DNA of 24,012 nt from positions 11,828 through 35,839 of the forward strand of contig CAJTRW010000016.1 in NCBI GenBank assembly GCA_910578765.1, given 5' to 3'. The stretch comes from an uncultured Christensenella sp. GTDB taxonomy: Bacteria; Bacillota; Clostridia; Christensenellales; Borkfalkiaceae. Within the stretch, counting starts at the first letter, position 1; each line of letters begins with the position of its first letter. Positions 1 through 6,242 of the stretch are shown one piece after another. Both the position numbers and the translations under genes were made by a program. Under the pieces are notes generated by a model, which had not been told where the DNA came from, made no database searches, and worked only from the letters and a program-made list of their open reading frames with translations.

Positions 1-897
1 ATTTATATCTCCGGTACTCATTGCATTTTCCAATGACCGCCTTGTTTCCGGGTTTATCGGGAAGGAAAGCTTCATATCGTACTTCTGACCCTCCATTTGC
101 CGCATTTCGTCGTCGTACAAACCTACCGTGTCGGTCAACATGCCGATTTTGTTAACTTCGCTTCTGCGAGTGCAGACATATTGGGCAAACCTGAGAGAAT
201 GATCTGTTCTTTTACCGTGCCGTGTTACCGATAGTAATTGATAGAGATCGTTAAACTCAGTTATAGGCTTGACCTTAAAACCGACGCCGCGGGTTTTCAG
301 TCTGAAAATATCGCGTTGAGTACCCAAAAGATACTTATAATTGCCGTTTATCAATTTTACATACGCGGCGGTGGATTTTAGAGAATCTGCATCTTTGAGT
401 CCGCAAACCGCGGCGGCAAGCAACGACAAATTTTCTTTTCCCTCGTTAATTACCGTGTTTTCGGCAGTTACGTCGTTGAAATCCGCATTTTCGTCCACAC
501 TCAGAAGGCAATAACTTCCGTTACACCAAACGGAGTATCCGTCGATATAATTTTCAAAGCCGTCTATTCCCGAGCCGTACGAAATAATATCGGGCGCGAT
601 TCCGTTTCCCAAATTGAGACGCGCAGCCTCCGCCGAAAGTGATTTTACGTTTATATAGCACCCGTTTGTTTTTGCAAAATCATTGCCGAGTTTTTGAAGA
701 AAATCCGCCCTTGAGCCTTTCCCTCCCTCGAAGCTGTCAATCTGCCAAACGGTAATTATTGTTTTTGCGGCTTCCGCCGCTATTTTTTTGCTGCGTTTCG
801 AAGCCGCCGACATACACGGTACCGTTATAAATATTGCCGCCAACAGGACGAAGCACACGATTTTTTGCAGATGCTTCGGTTTTTTCAATTTCCGCAT
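1..897 (-). CDS. Extracellular solute-binding protein, sugar ABC-type (partial, C-terminus missing)
   Basis: From the ATG at 897-895 the frame is open for 299 codons and runs off the left edge, so the C-terminal part is missing. The N-terminus is basic (MRKLKKPKHLQK), followed by a hydrophobic stretch at about residues 13-32, so it is a signal peptide or membrane anchor. There is no good lipobox: the Cys in ITVPC lacks the usual L-[AS]-[GA] context. The mature part begins with a strand of the type TIITVWQIDSFEGGKGSR, then PDIISYG about 55 residues on, as in family 1 extracellular solute-binding proteins that capture sugars for ABC importers. No permease or ATPase gene is visible here; they could lie beyond the left edge. 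The ligand cannot be told. The family call is from motif resemblance only. Confidence 0.65.
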   Translation of the reverse strand, partial: MRKLKKPKHLQKIVCFVLLAAIFITVPCMSAASKRSKKIAAEAAKTIITVWQIDSFEGGKGSRADFLQKLGNDFAKTNGCYINVKSLSAEAARLNLGNGIAPDIISYGSGIDGFENYIDGYSVWCNGSYCLLSVDENADFNDVTAENTVINEGKENLSLLAAAVCGLKDADSLKSTAAYVKLINGNYKYLLGTQRDIFRLKTRGVGFKVKPITEFNDLYQLLSVTRHGKRTDHSLRFAQYVCTRRSEVNKIGMLTDTVGLYDDEMRQMEGQKYDMKLSFPINPETRRSLENAMSTGDIN

Positions 898-934
898 AAT
901 ATATTTTATTTTCAAATTTCGATAAAAATACATA

Positions 935-990
935 GGGAGTATCCGAATTAACGGATACTCCCCCGCCCGACCGTCAAAACGCGTCGGGCG
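935..990 (-). promoter_or_regulatory. Two tandem hairpins in the leader region of the solute-binding protein gene
   Basis: Read on the minus strand, an 8-bp stem (CGCCCGAC/GTCGGGCG, 990-964) is followed almost at once by a perfect 11-bp stem (GGGAGTATCCG/CGGATACTCCC, 962-935), then TATGTATTTTT. The second hairpin resembles a Rho-independent terminator with an interrupted U-tract. It lies about 40 bp before the ATG of the solute-binding protein gene and about 110 bp after the separate yebC terminator. It could be an attenuator, a backup terminator or the end of a small RNA. No convincing promoter was found between 991 and 1070. Confidence 0.45.
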
Positions 991-1073
991 AATCAACGGA
1001 GGGACTATATATAAAGCGCTTACGCTTGTATTAATATCTTGCACATTGTAAAATTTTTTATTCCGAGCGATAA

Positions 1074-1103
1074 AAAAATTCCGCCTGTTCGGGCGGAATT
1101 TTT
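1074..1103 (-). terminator. Rho-independent terminator of yebC
   Basis: A 12-bp stem (AAAAATTCCGCC paired with GGCGGAATTTTT, loop of 6) starts 4 bp after the yebC stop. On the minus strand the stem runs into a T-tract. The A/T flanks are symmetric, so it could also stop plus-strand transcription. Confidence 0.85.
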
Positions 1104-1107
1104 AATG

Positions 1108-1848
1108 TTAATCTTCTTCGTCCTGTTCCGGCAACTCGACGTTATGATATACGTCCTGCACGTCGTCAAGCTCCTCAAGCTTTTCAAGCATCTTCAAAAA
1201 GGTTGCAAGCTTGTCAGCATCCAACGTGATATAATTCTGCGGCACCATCTTGACTTCGGCTTCCAGAAAGGTTACTCCTTTCCCTTCGAAATATTTCCTT
1301 GCTTCCGACCATTTTTCGGGTGCGGTATAAACCTCGTAAACGTCGTCTTCCACAACGTAGTCGTCTGCCTCCGCTTCAAGACAGTATTCCATCATAGTAT
1401 CTTCGTCAAGCGATACAGTTCTTTCAATAACGAAAATACCTTTATTGTCAAACATATAGGAAACGCAACCGGTCGCACCCATCTGCCCGCCGCATTTTGA
1501 CATAGCAGACCTTATATCGCCTGCCGTTCTGTTTACATTGTCGCTGAGCGTCTTAATGATGACCGCAGAGCCGCCTACACCGTAACCTTCGTAAGTGAGC
1601 TCTTTATATTCCTTATCGCCCAATTCGCCGGCCGCTTTTGCAATGGAACGCTTAATATTTTCATTCGGCATATTCGCCGCTTTTGCTTTTGCTATAACGT
1701 CTGCAAGCTTGGAATTCGTATCGGGGTTGGGGTTACCCTTTGCGGCAACGGCAAGCTCTCTGCCTATTTTGGTAAAAACCGCACCGCGCGCCGCGTCGGT
1801 TTTTCCCTTTTTTGCCTGTATATTATGCCATTTGGAATGTCCTGACAT
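1108..1848 (-). CDS. yebC: YebC/PmpR family translation or transcription factor
   Basis: A 246-residue protein with the invariant family start MSGHSKWHNIQAKKGKTDA and typical blocks such as KAKAANMPNENIKRSI and YEGYGVGG. Full length for the family, with an acidic tail (LPEQDEED). YebC proteins were first described as DNA-binding regulators; more recent work on bacterial members points to helping ribosomes through proline-rich stretches. Which role applies here cannot be read from the sequence. The start has an AGAGGTG ribosome-binding site 4 nt upstream. It lies 15 bp behind the TrmH-family methyltransferase gene and is the last gene of the translation block. Confidence 0.93.
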   Translation of the reverse strand: MSGHSKWHNIQAKKGKTDAARGAVFTKIGRELAVAAKGNPNPDTNSKLADVIAKAKAANMPNENIKRSIAKAAGELGDKEYKELTYEGYGVGGSAVIIKTLSDNVNRTAGDIRSAMSKCGGQMGATGCVSYMFDNKGIFVIERTVSLDEDTMMEYCLEAEADDYVVEDDVYEVYTAPEKWSEARKYFEGKGVTFLEAEVKMVPQNYITLDADKLATFLKMLEKLEELDDVQDVYHNVELPEQDEED

Positions 1849-1863
1849 TTAACACCTCTCAAA

Positions 1864-2589
1864 TTATTTATTGTTTTTAAGCGCGTACATTGCTATCCCC
1901 GCCGAAACGGCGGCGTTTAAACTTTCGCACGTTTCGCGCATAGGAATTTTAACCGTATGCGTCGACCTTTCCATAACTTCCGCGCTTATTCCGCCGCCCT
2001 CGTTGCCGATACAAAGGCAAAACTTATCAGGCGGAACAAATCCGAAAATATTTTCCCCTTCCATATCTGCGCAGATTATAGGAACACCGTCCAACGCGGA
2101 TAAAACCGCTTCTCGCGTGCCGAAGTATAATTTAACGAAAAATATTCCGCTCATGCTGGCGCGCACCGCTTTAGGAGAATAGGGGTCCGTACAGTTAATC
2201 ATATATATTTCCGTATACCCCGCCGCGTTTGCAGTCCTTAAAACCGTACCCAAATTGCCCGGGTCTTGCAAACAATCCAACAGCAGACAGTTACCCGACG
2301 GCGGTTTCAGTCCGTAATCGGGAATTTTAACGACCGCGATAACGCCTTGCGGCGTTTTCTCGCAGGAAATTGACGAAAAGACAGAATCGGAAACAAAGGT
2401 CGCTTCCGGAAAAGAAGGCGCGTGGTCTTCGGTACAAACGACAGTGCGGACGTCGCAACCCGACGCTATACATTCTTTTACGGATTTAACGCCTTCTACA
2501 AGATAAACACCAGTCTTACGCCTGAATTTTTTGTCGGCAAGTGAGCTTACCGTTTTTATTAACGGATTGGATTTAGAAGTGATAAGCAT
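1864..2589 (-). CDS. TrmH/SpoU-family rRNA 2'-O-methyltransferase
   Basis: A 241-residue protein expected to transfer methyl from S-adenosylmethionine to a ribose 2'-OH in RNA, probably 23S rRNA. The N-terminal substrate-binding domain (about 1-90) begins with the usual I-S-x-x-N-P-x-I-K pattern. The SPOUT knot domain shows motif 1 (DCLQDPGNLGTVLRTANA, N112 and R118), motif 2 (GNEGGGI, about 195-201) and motif 3 (IPM...SLNAAVSAGI, about 215-231). It resembles YsgA of Bacillus, which lies near the rplT/pheS region there. The ATG is 8 nt past the rplT terminator stem, directly behind its T-tract, and no Shine-Dalgarno sequence is visible. The N-terminal fit to the family still makes this start likely. 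Confidence 0.88.
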   Translation of the reverse strand: MLITSKSNPLIKTVSSLADKKFRRKTGVYLVEGVKSVKECIASGCDVRTVVCTEDHAPSFPEATFVSDSVFSSISCEKTPQGVIAVVKIPDYGLKPPSGNCLLLDCLQDPGNLGTVLRTANAAGYTEIYMINCTDPYSPKAVRASMSGIFFVKLYFGTREAVLSALDGVPIICADMEGENIFGFVPPDKFCLCIGNEGGGISAEVMERSTHTVKIPMRETCESLNAAVSAGIAMYALKNNK

Positions 2590-2591
2590 AT

Positions 2592-2620
2592 AAAAAATTA
2601 AGCCTTGAATAAAGGCTTAA
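2592..2620 (-). terminator. Rho-independent terminator after rplT
   Basis: On the minus strand, the 9-bp stem TTAAGCCTT/AAGGCTTAA with a 5-nt loop is followed by TTTTTT. It lies 8 bp after the rplT stop, and its T-tract ends 2 nt before the ATG of the methyltransferase gene. The downstream genes therefore need readthrough or an unseen promoter. Confidence 0.82.
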
Positions 2621-2628
2621 AATTATTT

Positions 2629-2979
2629 TTATAAAGCTTGTTTAGCTTTTGCCGCAAGCTCGGCAAAAGCGTTGGCGTCGTTTACCGCAAGTTCGGCAAG
2701 AACTTTTCTGTTAAGATTGATGCCGGCAGTTTTAAGACCGTGCATAAACTTGGAATAAGAAAGTCCGTTAATTCTCGCGGCAGCGTTAATACGCGCAATC
2801 CAAAGGCTGCGCATATCGCGCTTTCTCAGCCTTCTGCCGATGTAAGCGTAATTCAAGGACTTCATAACCGCCTGACGGGCGATTCTGTACGACTTGGACT
2901 TATTGCCGAAATAGCCTTTGGCAAGGCGCAATATCTTTCTACGCTTCTTTAAAGCGTTTACACTTCTTTTAATACGCAT
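2629..2979 (-). CDS. rplT: 50S ribosomal protein L20
   Basis: A 116-residue, very basic protein with the L20 signature (KRRKILRLAKGYFGNKS, then RIARQAVMKSLNYAYIGRR and RKRDMRSLWIARINAA). Full length for L20, a primary 23S rRNA-binding protein needed early in 50S assembly. In other bacteria L20 also represses its own operon by binding the mRNA. GGAGG lies 9 nt before the ATG, and the gap to rpmI is 15 bp. This is the universal infC-rpmI-rplT order. Confidence 0.97.
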   Translation of the reverse strand: MRIKRSVNALKKRRKILRLAKGYFGNKSKSYRIARQAVMKSLNYAYIGRRLRKRDMRSLWIARINAAARINGLSYSKFMHGLKTAGINLNRKVLAELAVNDANAFAELAAKAKQAL

Positions 2980-2994
2980 AATTCTATTCCTCCG

Positions 2995-3195
2995 TTAACC
3001 CTTATAAGGAATCATCGCTTTTACGTTGGATTCCTGCGCAGTCGAAACAAGCGTATTCTGACGCAAATTTCTCTTTCTTTTTCTGTTCTTCGTTTCCGCT
3101 TTATGGTTTTTACCGCCGTGAGGTCTCTTTACCTTGCCGGTTGAAGTAAGCCAAAAACGTTTCTTTGTGCCGCTATGCGACTTCTGTTTGGGCAT
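2995..3195 (-). CDS. rpmI: 50S ribosomal protein L35
   Basis: A 66-residue basic protein starting MPKQKSHSGTKKRF, the standard L35 N-terminus. An in-frame ATG 15 nt upstream (MEDKN extension) is rejected: GGAGG at 3208-3204 lies 8 nt before the ATG at 3195 and would overlap translation from the earlier one. L35 is a small 50S protein with a zinc-less basic fold. It sits between infC and rplT, 35 bp after infC. Confidence 0.96.
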   Translation of the reverse strand: MPKQKSHSGTKKRFWLTSTGKVKRPHGGKNHKAETKNRKRKRNLRQNTLVSTAQESNVKAMIPYKG

Positions 3196-3230
3196 ATTCT
3201 TATCCTCCAATGAAATAATTACAAATTTTA

Positions 3231-3749
3231 TTAATCTTTTACGGGTGAAAGCATCATTGTGATACTTCTGCCTTCCGTAGTAGGTTTTTTGTCCTGTAAG
3301 GCTTTACCGTCCAATCCGTCGAAAAAATCCTGCATAACTTTTACGCCTTGATAGGAACGTGCGTTTTCGCGGCCTTTCATCCTTATGGATACTTTTACCT
3401 TGTTACCCGCTTCCAAAAATTTAAGGCATTGCTTGGTTTTTACCGCAATATCGCCCACGTCGATAGTCATGGAAAGACGAATTTCCTTAATTTCTATCGT
3501 GGTTTGGTTTTTACGGTTTTCCTTGTCTCTTTTAGCCTGCTCGTACTTGAATTTGGAATAATCCATAATTTTACATACCGGCGGTATGGCGTTCGGAGAA
3601 ATTTTAACCAAATCCAGAGCGGCGTCGTCGGCAAGACGTTGTGCGTCGCGGCTGCTCATTACCCCGAGCATTGCGCCGTCGCTTCCGATAACCCTGACCT
3701 CTCTGTCGCGGATTGCTTCGTTGACGGAATATAAATCCTTAATAATCAT
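3231..3749 (-). CDS. infC: Translation initiation factor IF-3
   Basis: A 172-residue protein: N-domain with VNEAIRDREVRVIG, linker with PPVCKIMDYSKFKYEQ (the PPVC.IMDYGKF signature), C-domain with KEIRLS and ending in MMLSPVKD. IF-3 binds the 30S subunit, prevents premature 50S joining and proofreads start codons. A longer frame to 3791 is rejected because it would translate the leader terminator. The chosen ATG (3749-3747) has AGAGAGG only 3 nt upstream, and the next two codons are both ATT. Bacterial infC genes often start with ATT or another rare codon, so initiation at 3746 or 3743 is possible. It is the first gene of infC-rpmI-rplT. Confidence 0.95.
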   Translation of the reverse strand: MIIKDLYSVNEAIRDREVRVIGSDGAMLGVMSSRDAQRLADDAALDLVKISPNAIPPVCKIMDYSKFKYEQAKRDKENRKNQTTIEIKEIRLSMTIDVGDIAVKTKQCLKFLEAGNKVKVSIRMKGRENARSYQGVKVMQDFFDGLDGKALQDKKPTTEGRSITMMLSPVKD

Positions 3750-3773
3750 ATACCTCTCTAAAAATTTCCCGAC

Positions 3774-3800
3774 AAAAAAATCGGGCTGCAAGGCAACCCG
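3774..3800 (-). terminator. infC: Leader terminator (probable attenuator) of the infC operon
   Basis: On the minus strand CGGGTTGC/GCAGCCCG form an 8-bp stem (one G-U pair, 3-nt loop) followed by A and seven T. It sits inside the infC leader, about 90 nt after the predicted transcription start and 24 nt before the ATG. A terminator in this place implies regulation by readthrough. The Bacillus infC operon is known to be attenuated through L20, but I cannot see a recognisable L20-binding fold. A second pairing (CCCGA/TCGGG, 3785-3781 with 3772-3768) would trap the T-tract. Confidence 0.75.
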
Positions 3801-3898
3801 AAAATAATGCGTTTAACGCGTACAAATACCGCTGAAAACATTATCTGCCATACGGAATTTCCGCAGGGCGAAAGGGATAACCTTTGCTTAACATAAAT

Positions 3899-3927
3899 AT
3901 ATTACTATATTTTCTTTACTTTGTCAA
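3899..3927 (-). promoter_or_regulatory. Promoter of infC-rpmI-rplT
   Basis: Minus strand TTGACA (3927-3922), 17-bp spacer, TAATAT (3904-3899). It lies right after the thrS stop at 3949 and gives a leader of about 140 nt. No terminator is visible between thrS and this promoter, so thrS readthrough may also contribute. Confidence 0.75.
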
Positions 3928-3948
3928 ACGGAATTTAAGATATTATCA

Positions 3949-5901
3949 TTAAAATATAATCTTTTTTCTGTCTTCTTCAACGACTTTTGCGATAAATTCT
4001 TCCAATCTTAGCGTGGTTTTGTCTTCCGTACCGCGCATATTGACGTTTACGGTGCCGTCCGCGGCTTCCTTATCGCCGACGACAAGGACATAAGGAATTT
4101 TTTCCAGCTTAGCTTCGCGGATTTTATAACCGATTTTTTCGTTGCGTTTATCGACTTCGCAACGGATGCCGGCGTCCGAAAGCTTTTGCGCCGCTTCGTT
4201 TGCATAATCGAGCGTTCTGTCCGTTATAGGCAATATTTTTACCTGTGTGGGGCACATCCACAGGGGGAATGCGCCCGCGTATTTTTCCACAAGCATTGCA
4301 AGAGTCCTCTCGTAACAGCCAATAGAACTGCGGTGCACAACATAAGGATGACGCTTTACTCCGTCCACGTCAACGTACTGCATATCAAAGCTTTCACCTG
4401 CGGCGAAATCTATCTGTATAGTGATAAGCGTATCTTCCTTTCCGTAGACGTTTTTGGTCTGAACGTCAAGCTTGGGTCCGTAAAAAGCCGCTTCGTCGTC
4501 CGCCTCCACATACTCCAACCCCAAATCGTCGAGGATAACCTTCATCATAGCTTCGGTATTGTTCCAGGCTTCGTCGTTATCGATATACTTATCCGACTTG
4601 GATTTACCGCGCTTGGAGAAACGGAACGACACGTCCTCACGCATGCCGAGGGCATCGAGAATAAAATACGACAAATCCAGGCAGCGCTTGAATTCTTCTT
4701 CAACCTGTTCTTTTGTACAGATTATGTGACCGTCGGAAAGAGTGAACTGGCGTACCCTTATAAGCCCGTGCATTTCTCCCGAAGCTTCTTTCCTGTACAG
4801 CGTAGCCGTTTCCGAATAGCGGCAGGGAAGGTCACGGTAAGATTTAAGCCCGTTCTTATATATCTGATACTGGAAAGGGCAAGTCATGGGGCGTAAAGCC
4901 ATTATTTCCTCTCCTGCGGGCGACTCTCCCGTTTCGTCAACCTCGCCGAGAATAAACATTTTGTCGCGGTAATGCGACCAGTGACCGGAGATTTTATACA
5001 GGTCGGACTTAGCCATATTTGGCGTTTTGGTTATCATAAAACCGCGTCTGGCTTCCTCGTCCTCCACAAAACGCGTCAGAATCTGCAATATTTTCGCGCC
5101 CTTGGGCATGAGAATAGGCAGTCCCTGCCCTATTACGTCCGACGTCATGAATATGCCTAAATCGCGACCGAGCTTATTGTGGTCACGCTTTTTCGCTTCT
5201 TCCGACGCAATCAGATACTCTTCGAGTTGGCTTTTCTTCTCGAAAGCGGTTCCGTAAATTCTTGTAAGCATCTTATTCTTTTCGTTGCCGCGCCAGTATG
5301 CGCCGGTAAGAGAAGTAAGCTTAAAAGCCTTAATTTTGCCCGTGGAAGGAAGGTGCGGTCCGCGGCACAGGTCGGTAAATTTGCCTTGCCTGTAAAAAGA
5401 AATTTTAGCGTCGGCAGGCAGTTCTTCGATAAGCTCCACCTTATATCTTTCGTCAAAACCGCGCATAAGCTCTATAGCCTCCTCACGGGGAAGCTCGAAC
5501 CTTTCAATAACGGTATTCGCCTTGATTATTTTAAGCATTTCGCTTTCTATTTTGACAAGATCGTCCTGCGTTATTGGCGTCTTGAAGTCTATATCGTAAT
5601 AAAATCCGTTTTCGATAACCGGACCTATGGCAAGACTGCAAGTCGGGAAAATATTTTTAACCGCCTGCGCAAGCACATGCGAACAGGTGTGACGGTAAAC
5701 GTCCAAGCCCTCTTTATCCTTAAGCGTAACAATTTCAAGACTGTCGCCGTCGGCAAGTTTTGCGGACAAATCGCAAAGCACGCCGTTGACCTTTGCCGCA
5801 ACTGCGTTACGGGCAAGCCCGTCGCTTATTTTCAGCGCGGCGGCATAGCAGTCAGAGCCGTTTTCGAGATCGATATCTCCGTTCTTTAATTTGATTTTCA
5901 T
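3949..5901 (-). CDS. thrS: Threonine--tRNA ligase (class II)
   Basis: A 650-residue enzyme that charges tRNA-Thr. Order of domains: TGS (about 1-60), editing domain with HTCSH (H71, H75) and CRGPH (C179, H183), class II catalytic core, and C-terminal anticodon-binding domain from about residue 550. The zinc ligands are visible: C341 in RPMTCP, H392 in LSDGH and H523 in VVHRSS. Motif 2 is RYSETATLYRKEASGEMHGL. The frame is open 26 codons further upstream to a GTG at 5979, but that stretch is the T-box leader. The ATG at 5901-5899 has GGAGA at 5913-5909 as ribosome-binding site. Infers control by uncharged tRNA-Thr. Confidence 0.97.
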   Translation of the reverse strand: MKIKLKNGDIDLENGSDCYAAALKISDGLARNAVAAKVNGVLCDLSAKLADGDSLEIVTLKDKEGLDVYRHTCSHVLAQAVKNIFPTCSLAIGPVIENGFYYDIDFKTPITQDDLVKIESEMLKIIKANTVIERFELPREEAIELMRGFDERYKVELIEELPADAKISFYRQGKFTDLCRGPHLPSTGKIKAFKLTSLTGAYWRGNEKNKMLTRIYGTAFEKKSQLEEYLIASEEAKKRDHNKLGRDLGIFMTSDVIGQGLPILMPKGAKILQILTRFVEDEEARRGFMITKTPNMAKSDLYKISGHWSHYRDKMFILGEVDETGESPAGEEIMALRPMTCPFQYQIYKNGLKSYRDLPCRYSETATLYRKEASGEMHGLIRVRQFTLSDGHIICTKEQVEEEFKRCLDLSYFILDALGMREDVSFRFSKRGKSKSDKYIDNDEAWNNTEAMMKVILDDLGLEYVEADDEAAFYGPKLDVQTKNVYGKEDTLITIQIDFAAGESFDMQYVDVDGVKRHPYVVHRSSIGCYERTLAMLVEKYAGAFPLWMCPTQVKILPITDRTLDYANEAAQKLSDAGIRCEVDKRNEKIGYKIREAKLEKIPYVLVVGDKEAADGTVNVNMRGTEDKTTLRLEEFIAKVVEEDRKKIIF

Positions 5902-5913
5902 AACTTTATCTCC

Positions 5914-5957
5914 AAAAAAAATAGCCTTAAACGAAAACTCGGCGTTATCGTTTAAGG
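5914..5957 (-). terminator. T-box-controlled terminator before thrS
   Basis: A perfect 10-bp stem (CCTTAAACGA with TCGTTTAAGG, 13-nt loop) followed by GC-TA and eight T on the minus strand, ending directly before the thrS ribosome-binding site. It is the OFF state of the T-box switch. Confidence 0.9.
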
Positions 5958-6126
5958 ACGCATTTATGCGCGGTTCCACCTTAATTGCCTTTGAAAATAC
6001 AAAGACCTCTTTAAAATACCCGAATATTTTATAAAAGCGGTTTCCCTTATCTTTCGGACTACGCGGTTCGCAGCTACTCCGCGCTCTCTGAAAATCCTAC
6101 GGCGGTACTTGTCTTTTTATTCAAGT
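5914..6126 (-). promoter_or_regulatory. T-box riboswitch controlling thrS
   Basis: The minus strand carries the conserved T-box AAGGTGGAACCGCG (5982-5969), whose bases pair with the free CCA end of uncharged tRNA. Upstream is Stem I with CAGAGAG (the AG bulge region), a CGCGG/CCGCG apical hairpin and an ACC triplet (6041-6039) in GGGAAACCGC at the expected specifier-loop position, matching threonine. Stem III (CTTTG/CAAAG) follows. Downstream is the terminator CCTTAAACGA/TCGTTTAAGG (5957-5925) with eight T (5921-5914). When uncharged tRNA-Thr binds, the antiterminator should form and thrS is read. The specifier assignment is from position only. Confidence 0.93.
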
Positions 6127-6132
6127 ATGATT

Positions 6133-6161
6133 ATTTTATTACAAATATTTGCGTTTGTCAA
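6133..6161 (-). promoter_or_regulatory. Promoter of the thrS T-box transcript
   Basis: Minus strand TTGACA (6161-6156), exactly 17 bp, TAAAAT (6138-6133). The predicted start near 6126 gives a leader of about 225 nt containing the full T-box. Confidence 0.85.
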
Positions 6162-6181
6162 CGACTTTAGCATTAAATTAT

Positions 6182-6210
6182 TTGCCAATTTTTTTTATAA
6201 CGGCTATAAT
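6182..6210 (+). promoter_or_regulatory. Promoter of leuS
   Basis: Plus strand TTGCCA (6182-6187), 17-bp spacer, TATAAT (6205-6210). The predicted transcript starts near 6217, leaving about 26 nt before the leuS ATG. The -35 box is 20 bp from the -35 box of the divergent thrS promoter. Confidence 0.8.
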
Positions 6211-6242
6211 ATTTTTATATTAAAATTCAGGAACAACTACTT

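Noticed and set aside
2589..2640. Promoter inside the rplT terminator hairpin for the methyltransferase
   Set aside because: The best boxes (TAATTT and CTTAAT, 17 bp apart) match consensus too poorly to call.
3750..3791. Longer IF-3 start inside the leader
   Set aside because: It would translate the leader terminator hairpin and T-tract, and the extra residues have no counterpart in IF-3.
4186..4896. Plus-strand open frames of up to 236 codons opposite thrS
   Set aside because: They lie wholly inside the well-supported thrS gene and show no family features.
5902..5979. N-terminal extension of threonyl-tRNA synthetase from a GTG at 5979
   Set aside because: The codons are the T-box motif and terminator; the ATG at 5901 has a proper ribosome-binding site.
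6211..6242. T-box or other riboswitch before leuS
   Set aside because: Only about 26 nt of leader remain after the promoter, with no T-box motif or terminator.
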